A stretch of 64,000 nt of DNA, taken from the NCBI GenBank assembly GCA_036898135.1, contig CM072526.1, positions 10,095,226 through 10,159,225 on the forward strand, read 5' to 3'. Origin of the DNA: Oncomelania hupensis. Lineage: Eukaryota > Mollusca > Gastropoda > Littorinimorpha > Pomatiopsidae. The notes below the pieces were generated by a model. The model had not been told where the DNA came from and searched no databases. It was given only the letters and a program-made list of their open reading frames with translations. Below, piece after piece: positions 23,001 to 32,209 of this stretch (its first letter is position 1; every line of letters starts with the position of its first letter). Both the position numbers and the translations under genes were made by a program.

Positions 23001-24298
23001 AACCAAGAACGTTTCAAGCAGGGGACAAAGTGTTGCTTTTGTTGCCAACCAAGCACAACAAACTAGAAATGAGCTGGAGGGGGCCATACGAAGTCGTAAG
23101 TCGTCGAAACGAGTGCGATTATCAGATTCGCATTGGGAACAAGGTGAAACTGTTTCACGCCAACTTACTGAAACTGTACCATCAGAGAGTACAAATCGCC
23201 ACAGCTGTAGTAGTTGATGAAGCAGACGAATGGGAAGAGGTACCAACAGTCGAGGGCATACCCACCGTAGTGTTGAAGCAGTCAGAGACGTTAGATGACG
23301 TGCATCTTGATGCAGATAGCCCGGAGATCCATGCAGGAATTAGGAGGCTATTAGTTCGTTACCCTGACATCCTGACTGACTTGCCTTTGCGCACCACGTT
23401 GGATGAGTGCGAAATACGACTGGATGACGACCGTCCAGTAAGGACAAAACAGTACCCGTTACCTCATTCAAAGATGGAGACAGTCAAGGCAGAAGTTGAG
23501 ACGATGCTAGCTATGGGAGCGATCGAGCGGGCAGTTTCACCAGTCAGTTCGCCGATGGTTTCAGTGAAAAAGAAAGGCGGAGCAGTCAGATTTCGATTTG
23601 GTGGTAGGAAGCGTTCCAGGCGCAAGCTGGAGTATTTGGGACACATAGTGGGGGAAGGCAAAGTGCAGCCGGAACAAGGAAAGATGGACAAGATCCAGAA
23701 TGCACCACGTCCCACTACCAAGAAACAGGTCAGGCCATTCCTTGGATTAGCAGGGTATTATCGGAAGTTTGTGCCGAATTTCGCTGCGATAGCGGTGCCG
23801 CTGACCGACTTAACCAAGGGAGGCAAATCAGGTCCCGTACAGTGGTCCGACGCGTGCGAAGTAGCGTTCCAGACGCTCAAAAACCGCATATGCTCCAAAC
23901 CTGTATGCTGTATGCCAGACATGGAAAAACCATTAGTGCTACAGACCGACGCATCAGAGGTTGGAATAGGGGCGATTCTGTGCCAGGACCAAGGTTTGGG
24001 TTTACAGCCAATCACATGTGCCAGCAAGAAGCTAAACCAAGCAGAGAGGAACTATTCCACCATAGAGAAGGAATGCTTAGCATTAGTGTGGGGGGTACAA
24101 AAGTTCAAGCAGTACCTGTATGATCGGACAGTCATTGTGCAGACCGACCACAGACCTTTGCAATACCTGCAGCAAGCAAAGACTACGAATTGTAGACTCA
24201 TGAGGTGGGCACTTCAACTCCAACCTTTCGATCTGATAGTGGAGAGTATTCCAGGGAAGGAAAATGTACCAGCTGATTTCTTGAGCAGAACTGAGTAG
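20036..24298 (+). CDS. Gag-Pol polyprotein, order Gag-PR-INT-RT-RH, RT core deleted
   Basis: The frame is open from 19940, but the ATG at 20036 (MLTRAATRRAAEQ) is the better start; the 32 residues before it look like translated leader. Numbering from that ATG (1,420 aa): a charged coiled coil at about 75-235, a capsid segment at about 240-420 whose C-terminal half resembles a SCAN domain, a CCHC zinc knuckle (CFRCGKLGHVAKEC) from 454, protease DTG at 518, integrase HHCC from His709, integrase D779, D839 and E875 (exact D-x35-E spacing), a GPY/F-like module, then RT. RT runs from about residue 1115 to 1187, then jumps straight to the RT thumb (KLEYLGHIV). The palm, including the catalytic aspartates, is absent, in frame. 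RNase H follows (TDAS at 1304-1307, KEC, TDH). Order and SCAN-like capsid place it with Gmr1-like elements. It probably makes capsid, protease and integrase but no active RT. Confidence 0.9.
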   Translation: MLTRAATRRAAEQARAMDQYTEADAAASRREPMDEETTVSTPFAHSTRMAADLTPTSVKTGAGRTSEGMEVYLRYKELGASMGLKGAGLASFVVDGAKREQEAARLAREIELEREDRAKETARLERRMEREEKKRAEELALAEKRMERERKERAEELALMEKRLEQERKDKARELKLLEKKIESERGNVELRLQEERAAREQAREDDRERLRQQLEQEKELEAQRRRDRIQADSYKIKVQPFDGKEDIESYLQHFEQIARTQKWKEETWSARLSPLLSGEARETYLKLTPEQIVDFEVVRGALLKRFRRDADYYRKQFRGSRKEGTETFPQYLSRVQVLVKRWFSLAKKDIDDAGVVLDVFLTEQLLSVMNPELELFVRERQPENGEQAAEIAQLHVDAKRTVSNRPVFGSVPYKGGSRAVSQPVGAARSGPSGNKGEEDKRREPSGEKRPVKCFRCGKLGHVAKECRSPKQLLRITVSPDSGPIHSEMTKTSFSTIQPYNPWSMGTVRGQPVKILRDTGAEVGAVAAKWVRPEDMTGREIEVMFADQVKSGKYPTAYVEVDSSFVKGTVELIVIEQVVPDVILGNWVTFKGGYRSPVAVDGLECAIAAVRTRAQAKAEGKQEKALPIPKPFQLDVTPDQLAKLQEEDPTLARARECEKQGTKLKSGKAMVSFTKKKGILYRVHHQGEEELTQLVVPSKLRGEVMRLAHDPPMAGHLGGKRTRERIWGVFYWPGMCGDVRRFCESCPECQKTVPRGRVAKVPLQKLPLVDEPFQRVAVDIVGPIKPMSDRGNQYILVMVDYATRYPEAVALKGIEAERVAEALWEIWTRVGIPKEILTDQGTQFMSNVMAEVNRLLAIHGKATTPYHPMCDGLVERFNGTLVSMLKKLTKEQPKAWDRYIPALLFAYREVPQESTGFSPFELLYGKTVRGPMSVLRDLWTKDSQGEEVKVASQYVVDLRNRIEETCALAKESLKKAGERQKRHFDKKTKPRTFQAGDKVLLLLPTKHNKLEMSWRGPYEVVSRRNECDYQIRIGNKVKLFHANLLKLYHQRVQIATAVVVDEADEWEEVPTVEGIPTVVLKQSETLDDVHLDADSPEIHAGIRRLLVRYPDILTDLPLRTTLDECEIRLDDDRPVRTKQYPLPHSKMETVKAEVETMLAMGAIERAVSPVSSPMVSVKKKGGAVRFRFGGRKRSRRKLEYLGHIVGEGKVQPEQGKMDKIQNAPRPTTKKQVRPFLGLAGYYRKFVPNFAAIAVPLTDLTKGGKSGPVQWSDACEVAFQTLKNRICSKPVCCMPDMEKPLVLQTDASEVGIGAILCQDQGLGLQPITCASKKLNQAERNYSTIEKECLALVWGVQKFKQYLYDRTVIVQTDHRPLQYLQQAKTTNCRLMRWALQLQPFDLIVESIPGKENVPADFLSRTE

Positions 24299-24348
24299 CG
24301 TGGTTGTTAAGAACTAAAACTGTTAGTTTTCGTCTTGGTGGGGTGCTG

Positions 24349-26417
24349 TGTCACGCTACGCAGTTTGCAGTCGCGCGCCTATGTATATAGTTTAATCATC
24401 AGCCTGTACATAGAGGTTAAAAGTTACGGTAGTCAAGGGGAGAGAATCAGAATAAATTAATTTGGTTTATAATTAATAAAAGTAGCGAATGATTTGCGCC
24501 CGTGCGGAACGCACTATGTTAGAAAACAGCATAGTTGGCTATTTTGTTATTGAGAAGATTAATTGCTGCCATGCGATATTCTATGTGTGAAATGCGTGCT
24601 CTAATCGCGAACGGTGTAGGGAATGAATTATAATTAAAACGAGTATATTCTAGAAGATTCTTAGCTAATCGTATAAAACCCCATGCACTGTATATTTTGA
24701 GAGGAGCAGTAACAGTTGCATATCGCTTTTGTAGCCAGAATCAACAGATCCGAGTTGGGTCAAGGTGCCAGTTAGTGACTTTGTCTGTGGGTCGTACTGA
24801 TCAGACCGTCAACGAAAAAGAGCCTATTATCGGAAGAGGAGGACTGTTTTGGGAACACTTTGGAAGTGTTTGTTTAACTGGAACTGTTCTAAGCTGTTTA
24901 GAATACCTACTGTGTATTCTCGGTGAAATCTGAGTTATCTACGTATAACGTCGGGTGACCTGTGACTCCGTCTAGGATTTCTTATGCCTGTGTAATCACC
25001 TTGCCTAACCTTCTGACCTGTGTGTTTGTCCAGTCATTGTGTGTCTTTGTCAACAGGCCGGAGGATCCACTGGTAGCCGTAAGTTATTTACCTCAATTTC
25101 TCAGTTGGCCATAGCGTTCGGGGGTTTGGGTTATGCATGCAGTGTGAATGAATAGTTAATTATGTTTTCTTAAATTCTATTTTATGTTTCATATTATTTG
25201 CTGCATAAATACCTAGAGAGAGAGAGAATTTTCTAAACTGAATTATAAATTAAATAATTATAAATTGATATAAAGGGATTCGCTGTTATGTAGCGAAGAG
25301 ATGACAGAAAGGAGGTGATTGTGAATGTATATGCGCGATGACAGGGAGGATGAGTAAGGATGTTGAAAGGGAGACAACCATTCCGATAGCGGGATGCTTG
25401 TGCAGTATATTGTAATATAATTATTAATGGTTGCGTATTTTTGTATGTATTGTTGTAGATGTACCGCTTGTGCAGTATATTGTAATATAATTATTAATGG
25501 TTGCGTATTTTTGTATGTATTGTTGTAGATGTACCAAAACCAAAACCTTAGAGCAGATCATTGATGATGTGCTGAAACCTTGCTGGTGTGAAGCTGGTGC
25601 GCCTCGGCCTATTACGCCGTGTTCTGTGTGTCAACCTCGGTTGCGAAGGTTGTGGTATTCGCCCAGGGAGCCTTATTTCGTTTATAAAGCACACACACGC
25701 ACACTCCACCATACACAACAAATAACTATAACCTTTGATAAAATGTTGTGAGGACACAAAAATTGTTTTACATGTGATAAATCATAAATTACAGCACATT
25801 GAAATATATGTAATCTGAATTGATTGATAAACGTTGTTGAGTAATATTACTTACTAGATTAAGTAGCCCTGTGATTGTATAGTTTTGTCTGGGGGAGTTA
25901 TTTCGCCAGATATTAATAAATTAAGAATTTAGATTAATTTCTTACAACTTCTATTTTGCATAAAAGATAAATTTTCTTATTCATTTTATATAATATAAAA
26001 GACTTGTTGTATCTATTTGAAGTTTAAGTGGAACAAAGTTTGAATATTTATAAAGATTTAAAGCAGTTGCCTACTGTCTATTTACTTCGTTGTCAGTAAG
26101 CTGTTCCAGACATCATTATTGAAAATTCTTTTGTACATTTTGTAGTTAGTCATTTTCCATTTTGATTTAATTATCATTATTATTTTGAGCGAATTGTTTA
26201 TGTATTAGTTTGGGATTATATTAGTGGGATTGAGGGTTGGTTGGTTGGGAAGTGGGATAAAGGGAGTTAATTTTTAGTGCGAATGAGTGTGTGAAATAAA
26301 GAAATTGTCTCGTTACTTCTGGTCTTGTCTTTTAGAGTTTATTTAGGTGTTGGGTTTTTTTTCTCGTGTGAAAGAGCACACATGTCGAACCTCTGTTGAG
26401 GCAGTTGGGACGTGACA
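24349..26417 (+). repeat. 3' LTR, 2,069 bp with a 70-bp internal duplication
   Basis: Same as the 5' LTR apart from a tandem duplication: 25396-25465 is repeated as 25466-25535, which accounts for the 70-bp length difference. The tract just upstream (GGTGGGGTGC) is a weak polypurine-tract candidate. Confidence 0.93.
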
Positions 26418-26600
26418 AACGTTCTGTGTGTTTGTGTGTGTGTACGTGTGTGTTTTAAATTAGTAGGCCTATTGCATTGTAAGAAGCCTATATGTTGTGC
26501 TCATTATTTTAGATAGCGAATATGACTGTCTTCATTTAAAACAACATAGAAATACTATTGAAAGTATTACATGATACTACTATTATAAATATTTTTATCG
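26418..26600 (+). repeat. Dispersed repeat, right half
   Basis: Resumes the repeat split at 17662. 'ttttaaattagtaggcctat' and 'gttgtgctcattatttta' match 55277-55340. It borders the 3' end of the FAD oxidoreductase gene. Confidence 0.8.
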
Positions 26601-26755
26601 TTTTATAAAGCCAACAAACTAATATAATAAATCCTGCGTGTTTTAAAAACGGTTTTTAGGTTGAATTTCACTCTGTTCTTTTCAATAAATTTAGACCCAG
26701 TTTACGACGGTTTACTCAATGTTTGACGAACACGTCTTCGGTCTTGAACGGAGTT

Positions 26756-26845
26756 CTATGCTGTTGTAACCACTAGCTGAACTAGGACAGCCAGCAGCAA
26801 AGTAGCAAGTCCAGCATGTTCATAGGATGCTGTAGACGTGTCCAC
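26756..26845 (-). CDS. FAD oxidoreductase gene, last coding exon
   Basis: Preceded on the minus strand by acceptor CTATTGCAG and in phase 0 with the donor of the exon at 27215-27415. It encodes 29 residues starting VDTSTASYEHAG and ending at TAG, with a hydrophobic run (LATLLLAVLVQLVV) at the very C terminus. That shape, small residues, short spacer, then a hydrophobic tail with no basic stop, fits a GPI-anchor signal or a C-terminal membrane anchor (inference). No minus-strand AATAAA is apparent before the LTR element about 340 bp downstream. The intron upstream is about 370 bp and holds GAT/GAC repeats. Confidence 0.7.
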   Translation of the reverse strand: MDTSTASYEHAGLATLLLAVLVQLVVTTA

Positions 26846-27056
26846 CTGCAATAGACAATGATAGTATTGAAAGCTGATGACGATGATGACGACGATGATG
26901 ATAGTGATGATGGTGGTGAAGTTTATAACGATTGTGGTGGCGAAGTAACATAGTTGTTGATGCTGTTGCTGCTACTACCACTGATAATACTGATATGATG
27001 ATTACGAAGCCTCTTCTTGTGCCGCTTTTTTCTTCTTCTTCTTGTTCTTCTCATGA

Positions 27057-27063
27057 TGACGAC

Positions 27064-27117
<54 letters not shown>

Positions 27118-27118
27118 A
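27057..27118. repeat. (GAT)n microsatellite in the last intron
   Basis: About 20 GAT repeats between the last two coding exons of the FAD oxidoreductase gene. Open frames through it are artefacts. Confidence 0.95.
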
Positions 27119-27214
27119 CAAGTGCAACTTCTGCTTGATCTCCTAAAAACAACAACGATAACAACAGCAATAACGGTGTCGATAACGACAATAACGGTAA
27201 TAATACAAATGTAC

Positions 27215-27415
27215 CTGTTGATAGGTGGAGTTGAGGTCGGAGGCCACACAGTTGTGGCACCAGAAGAAGTTGTTGGGGTCCCATTCTTTCTTGGTCTCCA
27301 CAAGGCGGTCGTAGTTGTCCGCGTTGCCCCAGAAGTGGACCTTCCAGTCGGGCAGGTCTTGCGCTGGTTCGTTGAAGTACACTCCGTCTCCGATCTTCGC
27401 CAGTTCATCCCGCCA
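27215..27415 (-). CDS. FAD oxidoreductase gene, BBE-domain exon
   Basis: Minus-strand exon with acceptor TTTGTTTACAG and donor CAG|GTACAT, 67 codons, phase 0 at both ends. The protein has the signature of the C-terminal BBE (berberine-bridge enzyme) domain of FAD-linked oxidoreductases: a Y-x-N-E motif (VYFNEPAQDLPDW), an aromatic-G/N-Y-x-R-L stretch (FWGNADNYDRL) and K-x-W-D-P-N-N-F-F. In this family the domain closes the substrate pocket over a covalently bound FAD and supports oxidation of alcohols, sugars or amines; substrate here is unknown. Codon use and the splice sites look intact. Confidence 0.85.
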
Positions 27416-27589
27416 CTGTAAACAAAAAATGTAGACGAGTCCTTTTTAATTTAGTGTGGCGATGACTACCAACAGCCGAAACAGGTGTCTCATACTCCCT
27501 ACTCCACTAAGCGTACTCCTCTCTACGCCCACGTCATAATGAGTTTCCCTGTGTGCCGTGAGCAGGTGGCTAACATGGACGATGCTGTC

Positions 27590-27803
27590 CCTTACACGTG
27601 GACAAAATAATCATACTCATCATCATCTTCATCCTGAAGAAGAAGAAGAAGAAGAAGAAGAAGAAGAAGAAGAAGAAGAGATAGCTGTCCCTTACACATG
27701 GACAAAATAATCATAATCATCATCTTCATCCTGAAGAAGAAGAAGAAGAAGAAGAAGAAGAAGAAGAAGAAGAAGAAGAAGAAGAAGAAGAAGAAGAAGA
27801 AGG

Positions 27804-27834
<31 letters not shown>

Positions 27835-28028
27835 GACAAAATAATCATACTCATCATCATCTTCATCCTGAAGAAGAAGAAGAAGAAGAAGAAGAAGAAG
27901 AAGAAGAAGAAGAAGAAGAAGAGATGCTGTCCCTTACACATGGACAAAATAATCATAATCATCATCTTCATCCTGAAGAAGAAGAAGAAGAAGAAGAAGA
28001 AGAAGAAGAAGAAGAAGAAGAAGAAGAA

Positions 28029-28092
<64 letters not shown>
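27590..28092. repeat. GAA/GAT composite array with a minisatellite frame
   Basis: A block containing 'gtcccttacacatggacaaa' and 'atcatcttcatcctgaagaa' recurs about four times (27583, 27683, partly 27837, 27928), each followed by a GAA run; the last run continues into about 20 GAT repeats. It fills the intron between the two exons at 28098 and 27415 and starts only about 8 nt after the minus-strand donor. Confidence 0.9.
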
Positions 28093-28094
<2 letters not shown>

Positions 28095-28097
28095 TAC

Positions 28098-28228
28098 CTC
28101 CAAAGCCTGGTTGATGTAAGTACTCTCTGCACCCGCCCACCAATAAAGGGCACAGGTAAGGGCGAACAACCCTGACCGGAACTTGGGGTTGACAGGAGTT
28201 GCCCCGCTTTGAACGTTATTCATGGCGC
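28098..28228 (-). CDS. FAD oxidoreductase gene, internal exon
   Basis: Acceptor TGTTTGCAG, donor GAG|GTATTC. Its first two bases complete the codon left open by the exon at 35587-35801, and it ends in phase 0, as the next exon requires. It encodes AMNNVQSGATPVNPKFR and a hydrophobic, Trp-containing stretch (LTCALYWWAG), fitting the region just before the BBE domain, where family members have a conserved P-x-(W/F)-R. Three exons agreeing in phase is strong support for a real gene. Confidence 0.8.
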
Positions 28229-28285
28229 CTGCAAACAAACAAACAAACAAGGTTAAAATAGGAATTGATTGTTCTTGTACAGCCC

Positions 28286-28400
28286 GCTCACCAGGTCAAA
28301 GGGCTGATCAAGGCGCAGGACGAAATCTGGATCTGACTCAAGCCACGCAAGACTTTAACCTGCTGCATTAAAGGCACTGTCCAAACGCCCCAGCCAACTG
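28286..28400 (-). repeat. SINE body fragment
   Basis: 'tcaccaggtcaaagggctgatcaagg' (read in parts) and 'tctggatctgactcaagcc' match, in this orientation, the unit of the minisatellite at 32.2-33.8 kb, and in reverse complement the SINE body near 51.08 kb. Confidence 0.5.
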
Positions 28401-28794
28401 AACCTCCACTCAAGTCAAAATGGGTGAATGCATATTTCAATATCTGTGCATGCCTTGCACTCGCTTTTTGGCAGGAATACCGGATTCTTTCACGGGCCGT
28501 TGCAGCGACAGAGGGTGGAGGGTGGGCGAGATGGAGGGATGACGGAGGGTGGGACAGGGTGGGTTGGGTTTTACAACAACAATTCAAAGAGTCCAAACTG
28601 AAAGTTAAAAAAAAAATCATCTGTGCACGAAGCGAGCATTGTACTACTGCTGAACCACCGTGCCAGCAGACATTACAGGAAAGTAAACATCCTTTGGGGA
28701 GACTTTGAACATTGTGTGAATGGTGCTCTGTGGGTTCGGGCAAATAGAATAGACCCAACGTTTCCCGGCGTGTCGTAAGAGGCGACTAACAGGG

Positions 28795-29001
28795 GTGATG
28801 TTAGCACGGCATCACTGGGCGAAAGTCTTCTACACAGAAGTCACCGGCCAGGGCGGAGGAACCTCACGTTACTACAGGTTCAACGACCACGTGCTCAGGG
28901 CCAAGGCGAGCCACACTGTATTCGTGGATTTCGGCTGTGGCCAACAGCCTGGAGAGGATTGGGCCCTGCCAGGTCTTTTTTGCCCAAGACACAACACATG
29001 A
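28795..29001 (+). CDS. Small upstream frame of the RTE LINE
   Basis: A 68-codon frame overlapping the start of the main LINE frame by 43 nt. Some RTE elements carry a short first frame in this position. No domain is recognisable, and it may just be leader sequence. Confidence 0.3.
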   Translation: MMLARHHWAKVFYTEVTGQGGGTSRYYRFNDHVLRAKASHTVFVDFGCGQQPGEDWALPGLFCPRHNT

Positions 29002-32000
29002 TGAGGCTATCCACTAATTCCATGCCGGATCGGTCGTCGCCCGGCTACACAAGGACCGCGCCTTCCGTTGGCCACCAGGACGGAGGTGAAAAGTATGCTA
29101 CTGATGGACAAATTAGCAAGATCCGCACGAGAAACAACATCGTCATAGGAACCTGGAATGTCAGGACCCTAACTGCGGAAGGAAAATTAGAAGAACTGGC
29201 CCACGAGCTGGACCACTATCGATGGAACGTTCTAGGTATCAGCGAACTGCGCTGGAAAGGCCTAGGTGAAACAACGACTGACAAAGGCCACAAGCTCTAT
29301 TTCAGCGGTAGAGATGACAGGCACGAACACGGCGTTGGATTCTTGGTCCACAAGAACATTCTAGCCACTGTCATGGGTTGCCGCCCAGTCTCCAGTAGAC
29401 TCATTACCATCCGTCTGAGAGCAACCCCTTTCAACATTACCATCATCCAGGCCTATGCCCCAACATCAGACTATGAAGACAGCGAAGTGGAGGATTTTTA
29501 TGAAAATATACAGGCGGTCCTTGACCAAGTGCCGAAGAAGGACATAGTCATAGTGCAAGGCGACTGGAATGCCAAGGTTGGCCAAGATGCGCACCACAAC
29601 TGGGGAGACACATGCGGACCCCACTGCAACAACGAGACAAATGACAGGGGTCTGAGGCTATTGGAGTTTGCCAGATACAACAATCTGGTACTGGCAAACA
29701 CGCTTGGTCTCCACAAAAAATCCAGACGATGGACATGGCACCGTCCCGGCGGGGAACATCACAACCAGATCGACTACATCATGGTCAAGAAACGCTTCAG
29801 ATCAAGCATCAACATTGGCAGGACACGCACTTTTCCAGGAGCAGACATTGGAAGTGACCACGATCTCGTGATGATGTCTTTCCGGCTCCATTTGAAGAGA
29901 GTAAATACAGCAAAGTGCACTAGGCTGAAGTTCGACCTGGACAAACTGCAAGACCCGGAGGTGGCAAAAATATTTCAGGCCAGAATTGGAGGGAAATTTG
30001 CACCACTGCTTATTTTGGGGGCAGGCGAAGTAGATGTCAACACCATGACCAATACCTTCAACTCAGCTGTAACAGATGCCGCCACTGAGATCCTTGGCAA
30101 GCACCGACCAAAGAAGAAGCCGTGGATCACACCTGAACTTTTGGATCTGTGTGATAAACGAAGAGAGTTAAAAAAGAAAAAGAACACCTCACAGGGAGCT
30201 GATGTCTACCGAAAAATCAACAATGACATCCGAAAAGGCATGCGCACAGCAAAGGAGAACTGGATAGAAGATCAATGCCAGGAAATAGAGAACAATCTGA
30301 ACAAGAACAACAGCAAGAAGGCCTACCAGACTGTGAAGCGGCTGACAAGTGTTAAACAGCCCAAAGTCTCCACTATCCAAAGCAAGTCTGGCATTTGCCT
30401 TACAGAAGAACAAGAAGTCTTGGACAGATGGACAGAGTACTGCTCTGACCTTTACAACCATACACCAAATGGAGACCCATCAGTTCTAGCATGTCCCGAG
30501 AGCAGAGAAGAAGAAGAAATCCTCCCAATTCTCCGGGAAGAAGTTGAGGCAGCAGTGCAATCGCTGAAGAAAGGGAAGTCAGCGGGAGTGGACAACATAC
30601 CAGCGGAACTGCTACAAGCAGGAGGAGAAGCGATGACTGATGCTCTCACCATTATCTGTAACAAGATCTGGCAGAGTGGGGAATGGCCTACACCATGGAC
30701 CCAGTCGCTTGTCATCACTCTTCCCAAAAAAGGTAACCTTCAGGAGTGTGAAAATTACCGCACCATCAGCCTCATCAGCCATCCCAGCAAGGTCCTCCTG
30801 AAAATAATACTCAACAGGTTGAAACCACAAGCTGAACAAATCATAGCTGAAGAACAAGCAGGATTCATGGCAGGGCGAAGTACCACTGAACAGATTTTCA
30901 ACCTCAGAATAATCTGTGAGAAATACCTACAGCACCAACAACATCTATATCATGTGTTCATAGACTTCAAGAAGGCATTTGACCGAGTCTGGCATGCAGC
31001 TCTATGGGCAACCATGAAAGTGTACAACATCAGCCCTAAAATTATAGAAGTCATCAAAAGCCTGTATGACAAGGCTACCAGTGCAGTCCTCCATAACAGC
31101 GTCATCGGGAACTGGTTCAGAACAACAATCGGTGTGCGTCAAGGATGCCTACTCTCTCCAACACTCTTCAACATCTTCCTAGAGCGCATCATGTCAGATG
31201 CTCTTGCAGATCACGAAGGCACAGTCAGCATAGGGGGCAGAGCAATCTCCAATCTTCGTTTTGCGGATGATATTGATGGATTGGCTGGAGAGGAACAAGA
31301 ACTTGAACAGCTTGTACAGAGGCTTGACACCACCTCCAGAGCTTATGGAATGGAAATAAGTGCAGAGAAGACCAAAATGATGACCAACAACACCAATGGC
31401 ATCAACACGGACATCAAAGTACAAGGCCAATCCCTCAACACAGTGCACAGCTTCAAATATTTAGGAGCCATTGTGTCAGACAATGGGTCTCGACAGGAAG
31501 TCCTCTCCAGGATCGCACAAACAACTGCTGCCCTGACAAGGTTGAAGCCCATTTGGAAAGATAGAACCATCAGTCTACATTCCAAAGTAAGACTGCTGCG
31601 CTCTCTGGTCATCTCCATCTTCCTATATGCTTGCGAAGCATGGACCCTCACAGCAGATCTCCAACGAAGAATACAAAGCATGGAGATGAGGTGCTACAGA
31701 AGACTTCTGTGCATTTCCTATACCCAACACATCACCAACGTTGAAGTCCGACAGACCATCACACAAGCCATTGGACAACACGATGACCTGCTCACAGTGG
31801 TGAAGAAACGGAAACTCCGATGGTATGGCCACGTCACCAGATCATCAGGCCTTGCAAAGACCATTCTGCAAGGCACAGTGCAAGGAGGTAGAAGAAGGGG
31901 GAGACCGAAAAAGAGGTGGGAGGACAACATTCGAGAATGGACTGGTTTGACACTGAGCGAAGCCATGAGGGCTGCTGAGGACAGAGAAAGATGGAGTATG

Positions 32001-32057
32001 CTGGTTAAGCGATCATCTGTAGTGCCCCTACGACCTTCGGGTTATGGGACAGGATAG
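28959..32057 (+). CDS. RTE LINE ORF2: AP-type endonuclease and reverse transcriptase
   Basis: A 1,032-residue open frame with no breaks. From about residue 64 an apurinic-type endonuclease: TWNVRTL, SELRWKG (catalytic Glu region), QAYAPT, QGDWNAKVG and SDHDLV. A linker rich in Lys follows, then RT from about residue 540: FIDFKKAFDRVW, GVRQGCLLSPTLF and the catalytic RFADD near residue 767. The C terminus holds the WYGHV segment common in RTE-like elements. It would nick target DNA and copy its RNA at that site. All catalytic motifs seen are intact, so it may be active or only recently silenced. Confidence 0.92.
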   Translation: MGPARSFLPKTQHMMRLSTNSMPDRSSPGYTRTAPSVGHQDGGEKYATDGQISKIRTRNNIVIGTWNVRTLTAEGKLEELAHELDHYRWNVLGISELRWKGLGETTTDKGHKLYFSGRDDRHEHGVGFLVHKNILATVMGCRPVSSRLITIRLRATPFNITIIQAYAPTSDYEDSEVEDFYENIQAVLDQVPKKDIVIVQGDWNAKVGQDAHHNWGDTCGPHCNNETNDRGLRLLEFARYNNLVLANTLGLHKKSRRWTWHRPGGEHHNQIDYIMVKKRFRSSINIGRTRTFPGADIGSDHDLVMMSFRLHLKRVNTAKCTRLKFDLDKLQDPEVAKIFQARIGGKFAPLLILGAGEVDVNTMTNTFNSAVTDAATEILGKHRPKKKPWITPELLDLCDKRRELKKKKNTSQGADVYRKINNDIRKGMRTAKENWIEDQCQEIENNLNKNNSKKAYQTVKRLTSVKQPKVSTIQSKSGICLTEEQEVLDRWTEYCSDLYNHTPNGDPSVLACPESREEEEILPILREEVEAAVQSLKKGKSAGVDNIPAELLQAGGEAMTDALTIICNKIWQSGEWPTPWTQSLVITLPKKGNLQECENYRTISLISHPSKVLLKIILNRLKPQAEQIIAEEQAGFMAGRSTTEQIFNLRIICEKYLQHQQHLYHVFIDFKKAFDRVWHAALWATMKVYNISPKIIEVIKSLYDKATSAVLHNSVIGNWFRTTIGVRQGCLLSPTLFNIFLERIMSDALADHEGTVSIGGRAISNLRFADDIDGLAGEEQELEQLVQRLDTTSRAYGMEISAEKTKMMTNNTNGINTDIKVQGQSLNTVHSFKYLGAIVSDNGSRQEVLSRIAQTTAALTRLKPIWKDRTISLHSKVRLLRSLVISIFLYACEAWTLTADLQRRIQSMEMRCYRRLLCISYTQHITNVEVRQTITQAIGQHDDLLTVVKKRKLRWYGHVTRSSGLAKTILQGTVQGGRRRGRPKKRWEDNIREWTGLTLSEAMRAAEDRERWSMLVKRSSVVPLRPSGYGTG

Positions 32058-32069
32058 GATAGGATAGGA

Positions 32070-32205
32070 TGTTCATTATATTTATCATTGTGTTTTTGGG
32101 GCCATTTCAGACGGAACTGTTCATTATATTTATCATTGTGTGTTTGGGGCCATTTTAGAGGGAACTGTTCATTATATTTATCGTTGTTATAGAGCGCTGT
32201 TTCAG
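32070..32205. repeat. ~48-bp repeat, 3 copies
   Basis: 'gttcattatatttatcattg' plus 'tttggggccatttcag/tagag' is repeated three times right after the LINE tail. Confidence 0.8.
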
Positions 32206-32209
32206 CACA

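Larger units (their letters stand above)
17663..26417 (+). mobile_element. Gmr1-like Ty3/gypsy LTR retrotransposon, complete with both LTRs
   Basis: An 8.75-kb element with TG...CA LTRs (5' 17663-19661, 3' 24349-26417) flanked by a 5-bp target-site duplication AACGT (17658-17662 and 26418-26422). It contains a tRNA-Leu primer site and one long gag-pol frame. The two LTRs are nearly identical: besides one 70-bp duplication, I noticed a single substitution (T near 19312, C in the 3' copy near 26071), so insertion was recent. Domain order is gag, protease, integrase, RT, RNase H; integrase before RT is the hallmark of the Gmr1-like branch of Ty3/gypsy. The RT palm is deleted, so the copy cannot reverse-transcribe itself. 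Confidence 0.93.
28740..32069 (+). mobile_element. RTE-type LINE, apparently full length
   Basis: One complete copy with a 5' leader, a short upstream frame, a 1,032-codon main frame (endonuclease and RT) and a 3' end of (GGATA)n immediately after the stop, a short-motif tail typical of RTE. It lies antisense in the intron between the FAD oxidoreductase exons at 28228 and 35587. The 5' limit is approximate; I could not find a target-site duplication. Other copies in the window: a stub at 2601-3158 and a nested copy at 55413-64000. Confidence 0.88.
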
